From: Pseudopithomyces maydicus
Taxonomy: Eukaryota; Ascomycota; Dothideomycetes; Pleosporales; Didymosphaeriaceae
NCBI GenBank assembly: GCA_026873275.1
Contig: JANTUC010000003.1
Coordinates: 2,046,001-2,110,000 of the forward strand
DNA length: 64,000 nt
Reading direction: 5' to 3'
Below are positions 35,073-45,203 of the stretch, piece after piece. A program made the position numbers and the translations under genes. The notes under the pieces were generated by a model, which was given only the letters and a program-made list of their open reading frames with translations, did no database searches and was not told where the DNA came from. Every line of letters begins with the position of its first letter. The stretch's first letter is position 1.

Positions 35073-35510
35073 AGGCGTATTATCCTACAACAACGAGAAA
35101 TAGCTGATTTGCATATGTGTATTGAAAGAAACCGAAGTCAACGGTAGCGAGGAGTAATAAGGCTAGTTTCAATGTTCATTCATGTGATATCCTTATTGAT
35201 TAGTGACAATTCTCTCTCTAAATACTAGAAAAGGACATTGCGTGAATGGGAGAGCACCCAGCTTCCCAGACATTCACGCCCGGGCGGCGCGTCGATCACA
35301 TGGTCGCGCGTCATCCGTGTATCGCGCCTCCCCCAGGTCGGGTCGTACGACATGAAAAAAATTTCTTGTCCCACCTCGGACACAATCTTCTACCAGGTCT
35401 TTGTGGATCTGATCAACCACATCTCCCACCTTCCCTCTCCCAGAAGCCATCCACAGCCAACAGAAGGTACCTAGATAAACAGTTCACCTGCTATTGACGA
35501 GCCGACAACC
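35073..35510. promoter_or_regulatory. Upstream region of the MYND gene
   Basis: 438 bp between the amine oxidase relic and the MYND start. A GC-rich patch (35270-35340) contrasts with the AT-rich surroundings and probably marks the promoter. Short frames here lack features. Confidence 0.45.
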
Positions 35511-36356
35511 ATGGGTGCGTGGGGTGACGGTAATAATTCCACTCAGAATATTGAGGAACAACCTGACCAATATTCAGGTCTTTTTCAATCGGATCATGAC
35601 TTTGATATGATATCCGAGCTAGACGAGGAGGCAGGCCTGCATATGTTAATGGAGGATGACATCGCCAAAGCCAAAGCAAACGGTGACATGGATGCGGAGG
35701 AAAACTTCTATTACTCCATGTATTGTCCCTCGCACTCCGAAGTTGTTCGCAAATACCTCGATTCTGGAGTTCTCGCCAGCCTTATAGGAAAGAAGAAAGC
35801 CGAGATGCTTGGTCCGCCTTCGGAATGGGGCTTCCTCCGTGACCCTTGCTATGCATATGTATTGCTTGGTGCATGCGCCATGACTCTCGGCTGCACTATT
35901 CCGTCCGATTGTCTCAACTTGCTCAAGAAGGTCTATACGGAGGGTGGGTTGATGCCCGGTGCCTTAGGACAGATGCGCAAAGCTCTGTATGGTCCAGATG
36001 GCTTCTCAAACGGCGTGGCATACGATTTCGAGTCTAAAGACATCATCGAAACTGCGAATTCAAAAGAAGACAACAATCCAATGAGTATCGGAGGCTTCAG
36101 GCTCTTAAACGTCATGGGTCCTGGTGGTCTCTTCAATACTGGAATGGGCAATTCCTCCACTTCTGCTATCATCAAAGAGCTTCGCGAGCAGCATTTCAAA
36201 TCTGATTTATGTGGGGGGTGCGGTATGAGGACTCAAGCGAGTGGTGATGCGCTTGTGCAGTGTTCAAAGTGCAAAGCTCGGAAATACTGCGGCAGGGAGT
36301 GCCAGAAGAAGCACTGGAAGGTCCACAAGAAGGTTTGTGACCCTATTTCTGGCTAG
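35511..36356 (+). CDS. MYND zinc-finger protein
   Basis: Single exon of 281 residues from the ATG at 35511. The C-terminus (about 234-276) has the MYND pattern: CGGCG, then QCSKC, KYCGRECQ, KKHWKVHKKVC, eight Cys/His positions that bind two zincs and act as a protein-interaction module. The N-terminal 200 residues are acidic at first and then helical, with no recognised enzymatic domain and no SET domain. Function unknown. The coding GC content is higher than that of the flanks, and no intron is needed. Confidence 0.8.
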   Translation: MGAWGDGNNSTQNIEEQPDQYSGLFQSDHDFDMISELDEEAGLHMLMEDDIAKAKANGDMDAEENFYYSMYCPSHSEVVRKYLDSGVLASLIGKKKAEMLGPPSEWGFLRDPCYAYVLLGACAMTLGCTIPSDCLNLLKKVYTEGGLMPGALGQMRKALYGPDGFSNGVAYDFESKDIIETANSKEDNNPMSIGGFRLLNVMGPGGLFNTGMGNSSTSAIIKELREQHFKSDLCGGCGMRTQASGDALVQCSKCKARKYCGRECQKKHWKVHKKVCDPISG

Positions 36357-37579
36357 TTGACATTTATGTCATCAATTGACACGCAAGCAACAAATTACGT
36401 GGGTGAGGGAATGGGGGTGATATTCAACAGCTCAACGTCGTAAGGACCGATATAGGTTATGCCAGCACTGAACCTTCAAATCACTAAAATAAAAGAATTT
36501 AACAGCTGAAATAACATACATCAAATCAGTATATAGTCTTATATAACAACATGCTTATACTTTCTTCTGTCTTGACTTGAAACTACGTGTATGAGAGGTG
36601 CATATGATTATGTAAGCTAAATTGAGAGAAAATGTTACAACGACAACAAAGATAACAATTAAAATCATAGATTGCTTATATCGCTGAACTGCTGGTACTA
36701 AATATATCAGCAATTTTCAAGGAACTAACGTTCTAGTCTTACTCTTTTAGACAACTTGGAAAGTAGGAACTGCTATGACACTTTTTGATCCAAGTAGTCA
36801 AATGTTTAGATTCTCATCTTCACCAGCGTTCGCCAAATAACTGTTTCCAAGAAATTACTCCACTCTTCTCTACTAGTTGGTTCGTGAAGTCTCAGTATGA
36901 ATAGATAACATTCAAAAACAGACAAAGCAATGATCTACCCTTTTAGTTTCCATGTTTGCTGAATGCGTCTGTTTGTATGTGTTCATGAAAACAATTTTAT
37001 CGTCTTAATAAAGACCGGTGATAGAATCGGTCGAGTGAATTTGTCTCACATCGGTGTTATTCTTCCTACGCAAGCTCGCTTGGTCAGGGATGTCTCAGCA
37101 TCATTCAAGGTCGTCACTTGGTGTCGCACTCATATACCCTCTCTATTTATCAAGTAATTTATAAACCTCTGCTAATCCTGAGCACTGGATGTTAGTAACT
37201 CCTTATCAGCCAATAGATTTCTAAAGTTTGCCGCAAGAGATCTGCCGGCATTGATATATTTGCCTAGGATAAAACGTACAGCGTCAATATAAAGTTGGAG
37301 CCCTGCTCGTACCCTGCAGTCAATTTACATATGTGCCGCATATTATCAGATATTGTCCACAGAATAAAGATGTGATCTTATTCGCAGCACGAGTTGCCTA
37401 TCGATCATCTCCGCGTAGAAGTCGAACATGCCTGAAATATGCATGGTAACGCACAGACGTACGTAGTATATAAATTCCCAGCCGCCGTTAACTCATGCTA
37501 TGAATTTACCTCGAAAGAGAGCCTCGTGTCTTCTAGTATCTCGCAGGTCGTACACTGCGTTTTCAAACATTCGAACACA
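36357..37579. other. AT-rich intergenic region of 1.2 kb
   Basis: Strongly AT-rich sequence with no supported gene. The last 150 bases include the leader of the DUF1996 gene. I see no recognisable transposon or RNA. Confidence 0.55.
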
Positions 37580-38914
37580 ATGAAGTCGTTCTCCGTAGCA
37601 GCACTTGCACTTATTGCGCCTGTTTACGCTGGCCTTCGCTTCCCATGCTCAACTCTGACAGTGCAGCGCTTGGATCCTGTCGTTCAGCCGGGAGCTCTGC
37701 CCGCTGCTCATGTGCATCACATTGTCGGCGGAAATGCCTTCAACAATACTATGACCGGTGATGTGGGTGCGAGAGCTACATGTACGACCTGTCAGATGGC
37801 AGACGACTTCAGGTATCGCACCGCTCCATACTACTTGATACACATAAGTATATACTCATGGATTGAAGTAACTACTGGACTGCCCAACTGTACTTCAAAT
37901 CCCCCACAAACGGCTCTTACAAACGAGTGCCAATCATACCGGTCCAGCCATTGCTAGGTGGGTCCAACGGAGCCACTGGTGGCTTGACTGTATATTACAC
38001 TCAGTTCGATCTGAGTAAAGACAACCTCAAGCAGCAAAAAATCACTGCATTCCAACCGGTATGCTATCTTATTCTCACTAATCTCTTGTGATCTGATAAC
38101 TCCGTAGGGCTTCCGCATGACCGTAGGCACTCCAACCAGCAATAAAGCACAAATCGGTCTTCGCTATCAGTGCCTCAACGGTAACAATCGCGGTGCCGAA
38201 ATGGCAGATTTTCCTAAACAACAGTGCACGGGCGGAATCTTTACGACTCATCACTTTCCAGGTGTGATCTCAAAGGCAAAACCATTCTGGAAAAACAATA
38301 CTAACATTTTCAGCATGCTGGGATGGTAAGAATCTTGACAGGCACGTCCCCTGCCGTGGAATTAGCATGCAGCACGTCTGACCGAGCATAGTCCGGATCA
38401 TCAGAGCCACATGTACAATACCATCAAGAACGACGGCTTTACTAATGCACCTGCCTGTCCTTCTTCTCACCCAATTCGTGTTCCTCAGGTTACTTATGAA
38501 ACTGTTTGGTACGTACCTTCCACGAAGAAGTTGGATTCCACCACTGGGCAGCATGAGATAGCCCCGTGACAGATCACTGCACAGAACCAAGACAGTGACA
38601 GTTTGGAACAACTTAGCTGACAACGTGCCTCCATGTGAAGGGACACGAGACAGTTCAACTCGCTCTGGAAATCAGGTGACCCCAACCCATTTGTTTGGTC
38701 ATTCGAAGGTTCCAACGGGCCCGGCACACATGCAGACTACATGTTCGGATGGAGAGGGGATGCTTTGCAGAAAGCAATGGATAAGAGTGAATGCTTTTAT
38801 GATGGATGTGGGAGCATCAAGAAGCAGGCTATGAGCGAGGCGAACAAGTGTACGGTGGAGAAGGAGATCAAAGAGGACGTTGAGGGTTGGCTAGAGAAGT
38901 TGCCGGGGCAGTAA
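37580..38914 (+). CDS. Secreted DUF1996 protein
   Basis: Six exons: 37580-37812, 37869-38058, 38108-38261, 38314-38341 (28 nt), 38392-38508 and 38641-38914. All phases close to 331 residues. The fourth intron (38342-38391) has GC-AG ends, and the fifth is unusually long (132 bp). A signal peptide covers residues 1-17. The DUF1996 hallmarks are all present: LRFPCSTLTVQRLDP, HHIVGGNAFN, ARATCTTCQ, NYWTAQLYF, GFRMTVGTP, HHFPACWDGKNLDSPDHQSHM and THADYMFGW. The fold is unknown; members are secreted and common in plant-associated and saprotrophic fungi, sometimes fused to WSC domains, which this one lacks. Confidence 0.9.
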
Positions 38915-39120
38915 GGGGTGTAAAAACCCCCTGTAATTTAGGAGTCCTAATTGCTGATCCATCGAAACGTCTACCTGGCTCATAATAGGGTTGCATACAT
39001 GCGACCCTGCTGTGACAACGTCAGGGATTACGGCATCAAGGGATCATGGATGAGAGAAAATGATGGATAAGCTACAGGATGATCAAATAGCCAAGATCTA
39101 CTGGTTCTTCGGGGGTCCCA

Positions 39121-39846
39121 TCAATCTGATAACTTTTTCTCGTAATCCAATGTCTCTATCGTCACCCCCTTTGCGAATTCCGCCGTCAGCTCCTCGTCGC
39201 CGAGTTCTTTATTCGGTCTAGCTACAGCGCCACCAATGCCAACCTTCCAACCCTCCTCTTCTGCAAAGATCCAATTTACTTCCCGGAGTGGGCGACGCTC
39301 CACCTCCTCGCCATTCTCATTCTCGATGATCTGATATACCCACAAGCTCTTGCCAAGTTGATCTTTCTCTCTTCTAGCTTCAACCGTAGCGGTCGGTCTG
39401 CTTTCGTTCCCTTGGAACTCGATCAAGGGTGTGATAGACCAGTCTGCCGATGAGTCGCAGCCCACAGTGCTCAGATAGGGTTTACCGTAGTACCACTCGA
39501 TGCCGGTTTTGATCCATTTATCCTTTCCGGAGCCGAGAGGAGCGCCATCTTTAGTGAAGCTGAGCAAAAGCCCCGCTTGATCGTACTGCCTCAGCTCTCT
39601 GCCAGGCGGTAACGCAAACGTCAAGCGTGCTCGCTGGAAGGATTTCAAGTCGTATTGAAGAAGCGGAGAGGGGTGGGTCGGCGCATCAATGACATTGTGC
39701 GAAGGCGGCTTTCGCCAGATGTCTTTGCCGGCCGGGGATGTGAGGTTGAAGGGAGCAACGGTCTCTGTCTTGGTGGCGTAAGTTGGGGACATGGTTGCGG
39801 CTGTGAGAATAGAAACGAAGACAACTTGAAAAGACTGAAATATCAT
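39121..39846 (-). CDS. DUF1349 (concanavalin-like) protein
   Basis: Single exon of 241 residues from the ATG at 39846; an in-frame ATG 18 codons later is an alternative. The first 25 residues form a weak signal-peptide-like hydrophobic stretch. The body carries the DUF1349 pattern: KDIWRKPPSHNV, DQAGLLLSF, KWIKTGIEWYYGKPYLSTV, and a late WIFAEEEGWKVGIGGAVARP. The family adopts a beta-sandwich and includes yeast Ree1, named for regulation of enolase. Its biochemical activity is unknown. Convergent with the DUF1996 gene. Confidence 0.82.
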   Translation of the reverse strand: MIFQSFQVVFVSILTAATMSPTYATKTETVAPFNLTSPAGKDIWRKPPSHNVIDAPTHPSPLLQYDLKSFQRARLTFALPPGRELRQYDQAGLLLSFTKDGAPLGSGKDKWIKTGIEWYYGKPYLSTVGCDSSADWSITPLIEFQGNESRPTATVEARREKDQLGKSLWVYQIIENENGEEVERRPLREVNWIFAEEEGWKVGIGGAVARPNKELGDEELTAEFAKGVTIETLDYEKKLSD

Positions 39847-40459
39847 GGTGGGAGGTACGGCTGCACTGGTATTTATGTGGGTTGAGGCTGTGGAACACGC
39901 GCGATTGTGTAATGGGTCAGTTGGCCAGTAGACAGATGAGAAGTGGAGAAGGGTCGGGGAGACCAACCTTTAAGGAATTAGAGTCTACGGACATGGTAAG
40001 TTTATAGGCTTGAGTCATGATTGAGAAGGGCCAATCTGTCTTATATTGGGGTAACACGAGACGTGGAGCAGGACGCCGTCCTCGAAGTGGGAAAGCGGGG
40101 TGGAGTGCTTGGCAAAGGCAGGCGAGATCGATCCCTTATTTGTGTTGTTTGGAAAGCAAGCTGACCGGATGACGTGAAAATGTAGATGTTGGCTTGGAAG
40201 GTGTGCAAGTATACTGTTCCTGGGCCCCATGGGGTCCACCGAGTTTGCCACGATCCATGGAGCGAATTACTGTTTTGGGAAGAACGGTCAACTTGGAGAT
40301 GATGCCAAGTCGACGCTAGAACGGGTTGCGCACGTAAGTAAGGATTGGACGGAAGTGGGGTCCACGATTCTCTGGTTTCTTATGCAGTGAAGTAATAGTG
40401 GTATGAATGTATTGCCTTGAATTTCATGGATATATACACGTTGTACATTTCTCGCCAAT
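39847..40459. other. Intergenic region between DUF1349 start and complex I subunit stop
   Basis: Promoter side of the DUF1349 gene and 3' flank of the complex I gene. No supported gene or repeat. Confidence 0.5.
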
Positions 40460-41530
40460 CTAATTCTTCTGCTCGCCTTCTTTCGGAGGTTCCGGTTTCG
40501 GGGTGGGTAGCTTGAACTGCGATCAAGCGGTTAGCAAATGCCAGCATGAGCGGGCTGGAGGGGAAAAGAGGGCGATGGCATACATTTTCCGGAGTTTTGT
40601 TGTCTCCCGGGCCAACGGGTTCCCAAGCAGTGGAGCCGCCACGGAAGTTCCTGAAGGCCTGGGTCATCTCGAGCGGCTCGACGACGATCCTCTTCTTCTC
40701 CTCGTCGTAGCGAATCTCGGTGTAGCCCGTCATGGGGAAATCCTTGCGCAACGGGTGGCCGTCGAAGCCGTAATCGGTCATGATGCGCCTGAGATCGGGG
40801 TGACCGACGAAGAAGACACCGAAGAGGTCGTAGACCTCGCGCTCGTACCAGTTGGCGCCGTCGTACAGGTCGCAGATACTGGGCACGGGGGTGGCCTCGT
40901 CGGCATATGTCTTGACCCGCAGACGCGAGTTGTGGCGGATGCTCAGCATGTTGTAGACGACCTCGAAGCGCTGGTCCTTGGTGGGGTAGTCGACGGTGGT
41001 GATGTCGGACACCTGGGTGTACTCGGCGGCGGTGTGGTGCTTGAGGAAGGTGAAGACGGGGATGACGCCGGAGGGCGGGATGCAGATGGTCAACTCGTCC
41101 TTCCAGACGGAGAACCTGCAGCGGGTGAGCGAGGGCCGGGCTGGGGCTGGGGCTGGGGCAGGCGGGCGTACTGCTGGATGTACTTGGGCAGGCACGACAT
41201 GAGGTACTGGCCATACTTGTGCAGGGCGTCGCCCTTCTCCTTGTACTTGTCGGTCGGGTTGACGATGGCGGCCTTTTGCTGGGCGGGCGAGGGCTCGCGG
41301 GGGGCGTGCTGGCGGCACTGTCAGCGTCTCGGGCAGCGGTCACGGGGAGTTCTCGCTCTTCTAGCTCTTGCACGTACGCGCAGGTGAGGCATGTCCTGGC
41401 TGTCGCCGGCCACCTCCTTCGCCCGCAGCGCGCTGGCTGCAAAGGTGCGCACCGGCACCGGGGGGCGCGCGCAGGTCGCAGAGCGCACGGCGTGGCCCAA
41501 TGGCCGTCCAAAGGCCTGGCGCAGGGCCAT
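40460..41530 (-). CDS. NDUFS3: Mitochondrial complex I 30 kDa subunit (NDUFS3/NuoC type)
   Basis: Exons 41530-41378, 41308-41172, 41115-40584 and 40516-40460, introns 69, 56 and 67 bp, all GT-AG; 292 residues. The first 40 or so residues are Arg/Ala-rich and acid-poor, a mitochondrial presequence. The core has YIQQFSVWKDELTICI, NWYEREVYDLFGV, HPDLRRIMTDYGF and the NuoC signature GHPLRKDFP. It is a hydrophilic subunit of the peripheral arm of NADH:ubiquinone oxidoreductase, at the quinone-binding module. It diverges from not4 across 398 bp. Confidence 0.95.
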
Positions 41531-41928
41531 TGTGTATGTTGCAGGGGCGGGGAGGCTGCGTGCAGCGGAGTCGGCGGCGAGGGGAGGGTCGTCGTCGGTC
41601 GTGGGCGTCGTCGTCCGTCGTCCGTCGTAGCTTCCTGCAAGCGGGTTCGCCGTTGCTGCTTCTGGAGCTAGCACCCGCACGTGACTCCTCTGCCGAGCGC
41701 GCCTTCCAGATCTGCTTTGCACGCCCGCTCACGCCCCGTCCACCATCACCTGCATCTTTTCCTTTGGGCTCCTATTCACGGTCGGCGTTCGTCCTTTGGT
41801 CGCGGCTGCTCTCTCTGCATCTCGCCTGCCCTCTCTCTCCTGGTCGCTCCACCCTCCCTCCCCCCAGCCTCTCTCGCACGACGCCACCCTCACGGCTCGC
41901 CAGCCCACCCCGACCCTCACATCGCACC
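41531..41928. promoter_or_regulatory. Divergent promoter, complex I subunit / not4
   Basis: 398 bp of GC-rich, pyrimidine-rich sequence between two housekeeping starts. It has CGTCGT repeats near 41590-41630 and a CT-rich stretch before the not4 ATG, typical of fungal promoters without a clear TATA box. Confidence 0.55.
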
Positions 41929-44624
41929 ATGTCCCGCCTGCAACAGGACCAGTTCGTCGACGATGACGAGGAAGAGTGCTGCCCCCTCTGCGTCGAGGAG
42001 TTCGACCTGTCCGACAGGAACTTCCGCCCGTGCCCCTGCGGCTACCAGGTGCGCGCCCCTCGAAAACTCGGTGAGGCTGCTCCCATGCCAGCTAACACGC
42101 CGTGCTAGATATGCCAGTTCTGCTACAACAACATCAAGACCAACATGAACGGCCTGTGTCCCGCCTGCCGCCGACCCTACGACGATTCCACAATAGAGTT
42201 CAAAACCATCACCCCCGAGGAGTGCGTGACTCCTCCGCTCCGCACCCTGCACCTTCGCTGCTAACCGACACAGGATGGCTAGGCACAAGCAGCAGATAGC
42301 CCAAAAGGCAAAGAAGAACGCCCAGCAGCGCCAGAAGGAGGCCCAGAAGGCCGAGGCCGACTCCCTGAGCCGCAAGCATCTCGCCGGACTCAGGGTCGTC
42401 CAAAAGAATCTCGTCTACGTGACAGGTCTCACGCCCACCATCCGCGAAGACCACCTGTTGGACACCTTGCGTGGTCCGGAGTACTTCGGACAGTATGGCA
42501 AAATCATCAAGATCGTCGTGAGCAAGGCAAGGGAAAATGCGCAGCATCAACAATCGGTCGGGGTTTACGTGACCTTTGCACGTAAAGAAGATGCAGCCGC
42601 TTGCATTGCGGCCGTTGACGGTTCGCAGAACGGCGATCGCACCCTGAGGTGAGTCGCGGCCCACTCCCTCTCTCTCGCTTGTAGCACACTCACAGGTGGA
42701 CAGGGCGCAATACGGTACTACCAAGTACTGTTCAGCCTACCTTCGTGGCGAGCAATGCAACAACCGGAATTGCATGTTCCTGCACGAACCTGGCGAAGAC
42801 AACGACAGCTTTACCCGACAGGACTTGTCCATGATGAATTCGATACAGACGCAGCAGCCCGCACAATCTTCCACGAGCCGTTCGGCTCCTCCGTCCCACC
42901 CTGGCCCGGCCGTTGCCGCCGCATCAACCCCGATGAACCGACAGGATAGTAATGAACCCGAACTTAGGCTTGGCAACTCAGAGGATGCGCCAGGGTTGCC
43001 TGCAACGGCATCTTGGGGGAGCAAGGCTGCCCAAGAGCGTCGAGCAAGCCGTTCGACGAATGCTTCGAACCCCAGCCCTATGACGACTAATGCCGTCCCT
43101 GCTCCGCCATTGGTAAAAGCAGTCAAGGCAGAAGAGCCACCAAAGAAAAAGGGCAAAGAAAAAGAAAAGTCTACACAGGCCTCCAAATCTACGACACCGC
43201 AACCACAAAAAGAACCCCAACCAGCGCAGCCGCAGCCGCAGCCGCAGCCGCAACCACAATCACAACAGCAATCACAACAACAAGCACAACAAGCGCCGCA
43301 GCAAGCTCAATCCATTCCTCGTCCCCATAAACCCCGCATCCCCGGTCTCGATGGTCTCTACAAAGCAATAATGTCTCCCGACTTCAAGTTTGTGTTTTCT
43401 AGTGCAGTGCTCTCTGAAGAGGAAGCCAAAGCGATAATCGAGTTTCCCCTACTCATCGACCCCAATGGTGGTGCTAAGCGACGTGCTATGCGGGAAAAGA
43501 AAAAGAGCTGGCCGCTCAACGGGAAGCGGAAGCTCAAGCACAGGTTGCTGCATCTCAACAACCTCAGCAGCAACAGCAGGCTCCTGCTGAGAGCGAGGAA
43601 CAGGAGGCAACGGCCGGGGGTAGTTTGCAACTCGGTGGTGAGCCAGAAGAGACGCATCAACCTGGTGCAAGCCATCAAAACCAGCACGTTATTGCACCAC
43701 CTGGACAACAGAGCCTGGGTGGCAATCTCTTCGGGCATAATGCGGATGATTTTGGCAGTTTGGGATTGAACACTGCCCGTCAGTTGACCCAACAGCAGCA
43801 GCAACAGCTCTTGCTGTCCAACTTCAAATCCGGTCCTCAGTCCAGTCTTCTCTCTCAGTTTCAGAACAACCAACAGCAACAGCCCCATGCGCCGAGTGGG
43901 AATGCGCCTGGTCACACCAGGCATGCGTCACGTTTCAGTTTCGCTAATGATAGTGCATCCGCATCAGCTTCTGTGCAACCGGTGGCAAATCAGAAGCTGA
44001 TGAGCCAACAATCTTCCATGATGCCAAAGAGTACTGGTCATTTCAATCAAATTTCTCAACATCAGCCACTAAGTGGACAATACTATACCAGCGGCGTTCA
44101 AGGCCCTCCGCCAGGGCTGAAGGCAACACCGACACCACCGGTTAGCGGAGGCGGAATGTTTGGTCAAGGTCATGGATTCAATACTGGCGGTCTCAGTTAC
44201 GGTGCAAATGCTACTGGCAGGAACAACAATGATGCGCTCTATCAGGACTTGCTCCGAGGCAGGAACTTGGACGGTGGTGCAAATGCTGGTAAGCGTGAGT
44301 CAATGTTCCCTTCCTTTCTTAGTCAGCACCCTACGACCTCTACGCCGGCCCCTGCTCCTGGCCTTTTAAGCTTTCCCTACGGGGCTTCGCCTGGTGCTTA
44401 CCAGGAAACTGGTTCGCAGAAATCTAAGAAAAAGGAAAAAAGCACAGACATGCTAACACTTCCTCCTCTGGAGGTGGTGTAGTGGATGTTCAAGACCCAA
44501 GTATCTTACAGGCGAGGCTGCATCAGGGGGTGGAATGGTGGGGCAGGGTCTGTATGGCCAAGGTCAAGGTGGGTTTTCTTCTCTCAATACCTACAACAAC
44601 TACGGCGGCGCCGGACGATGGTAG
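41929..44624 (+). CDS. not4: Not4, RING E3 ligase subunit of CCR4-NOT (frame broken three times)
   Basis: Exons 41929-42048, 42109-42221, 42274-42648 and 42704-44624, introns 60, 52 and 55 bp. The C4C4-type RING is at about residues 15-61 (CCPLCVEEFDLS...CGYQICQFC...CPACRRPY). A basic coiled coil follows, then an RRM at about 123-203 (NLVYVTGL, GVYVTF) and a CCCH finger at Cys212, Cys221, Cys226 and His230. A Q/P-rich low-complexity stretch lies near 43,200-43,310. The last exon is out of frame at 43495-43504, 44436-44441 and 44526-44530, all in A or G runs. One added base at each gives about 843 residues ending GGAGRW. Not4 ubiquitinates targets in mRNA decay and co-translational quality control. 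More exons may follow (see 44625-47704). Confidence 0.88.
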
Positions 44625-45203
44625 TTCTTTCGCTTCTTTCACATACTTTCGACCGGGTGGTCATACGCTTTGTTTTATTACATTTCTTTTTACTCGGTGG
44701 CTACATGGCGTTAAGGAGGCTTCGAGCGAATGCATCTGCACTCAGGCTTCAAATTGGGCCTCTGAGATGCTCGGCGTTATGAATGGGTAATCCATTGTCA
44801 TATGACTGGCTTTGGCTCAAGCATGGTTTCACGGAACTACAATACCTTGATTTTTTCATTCGAGTCTTTTTGGTTTGGGCGAATCATGCTGCCTCCACCC
44901 AGGGTTTACTTCACCGTCTCTCGTCGTCTTCGTCATGGCCATCGGATGTACGTAAAACCCCTCCTGCAGCTGCCGTGTTGGCATGCTTACTCTTAATAGA
45001 GATGGCTTCCTCAAATACTTCATGCATGGCCCTAGTGACGAAGATGCTCGAGAGATCCATATGTACCCCTGATGTATCTGTCTTTATGCCGGGTGGCCCC
45101 GCTATTGTTCGTCCGCACACCGTAGTTGATTGTCCGCAACATGTTAGCAACGCGAGTCCTTATTGTTGGCACACTTGAACTTCTGCTAATGGTATGTGAA
45201 CAG
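44625..45203 (+). other. Unresolved stretch between the two Not4 blocks, possibly with a broken exon
   Basis: The first 180 bases are T-rich and look like a 3' UTR. From about 44890 coding-like pieces appear: LPPP followed by shifted GFTSPS/SRR, then a plausible 52-bp intron (44950-45001, GTACGT...AATAG), then GFLKYFMHGPSDEDAREIHMYP. The 3' splice site of an intron (GCTAAT...GAACAG) ends at 45203. These pieces are not in one frame as given. They could be a damaged exon linking the two blocks or the 5' end of a separate gene. Confidence 0.35.

Noticed and set aside
43495..44530. Programmed ribosomal frameshifting in not4
   Set aside because: Three separate plus-one sites in one gene, and the same pattern in five other genes, without shared slippery sequences or stop context; run-length error is simpler.
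44783..45178. Independent 131-residue gene in the Not4 gap
   Set aside because: The frame crosses a likely intron and mixes T-rich UTR-like sequence; kept only as an unresolved stretch.
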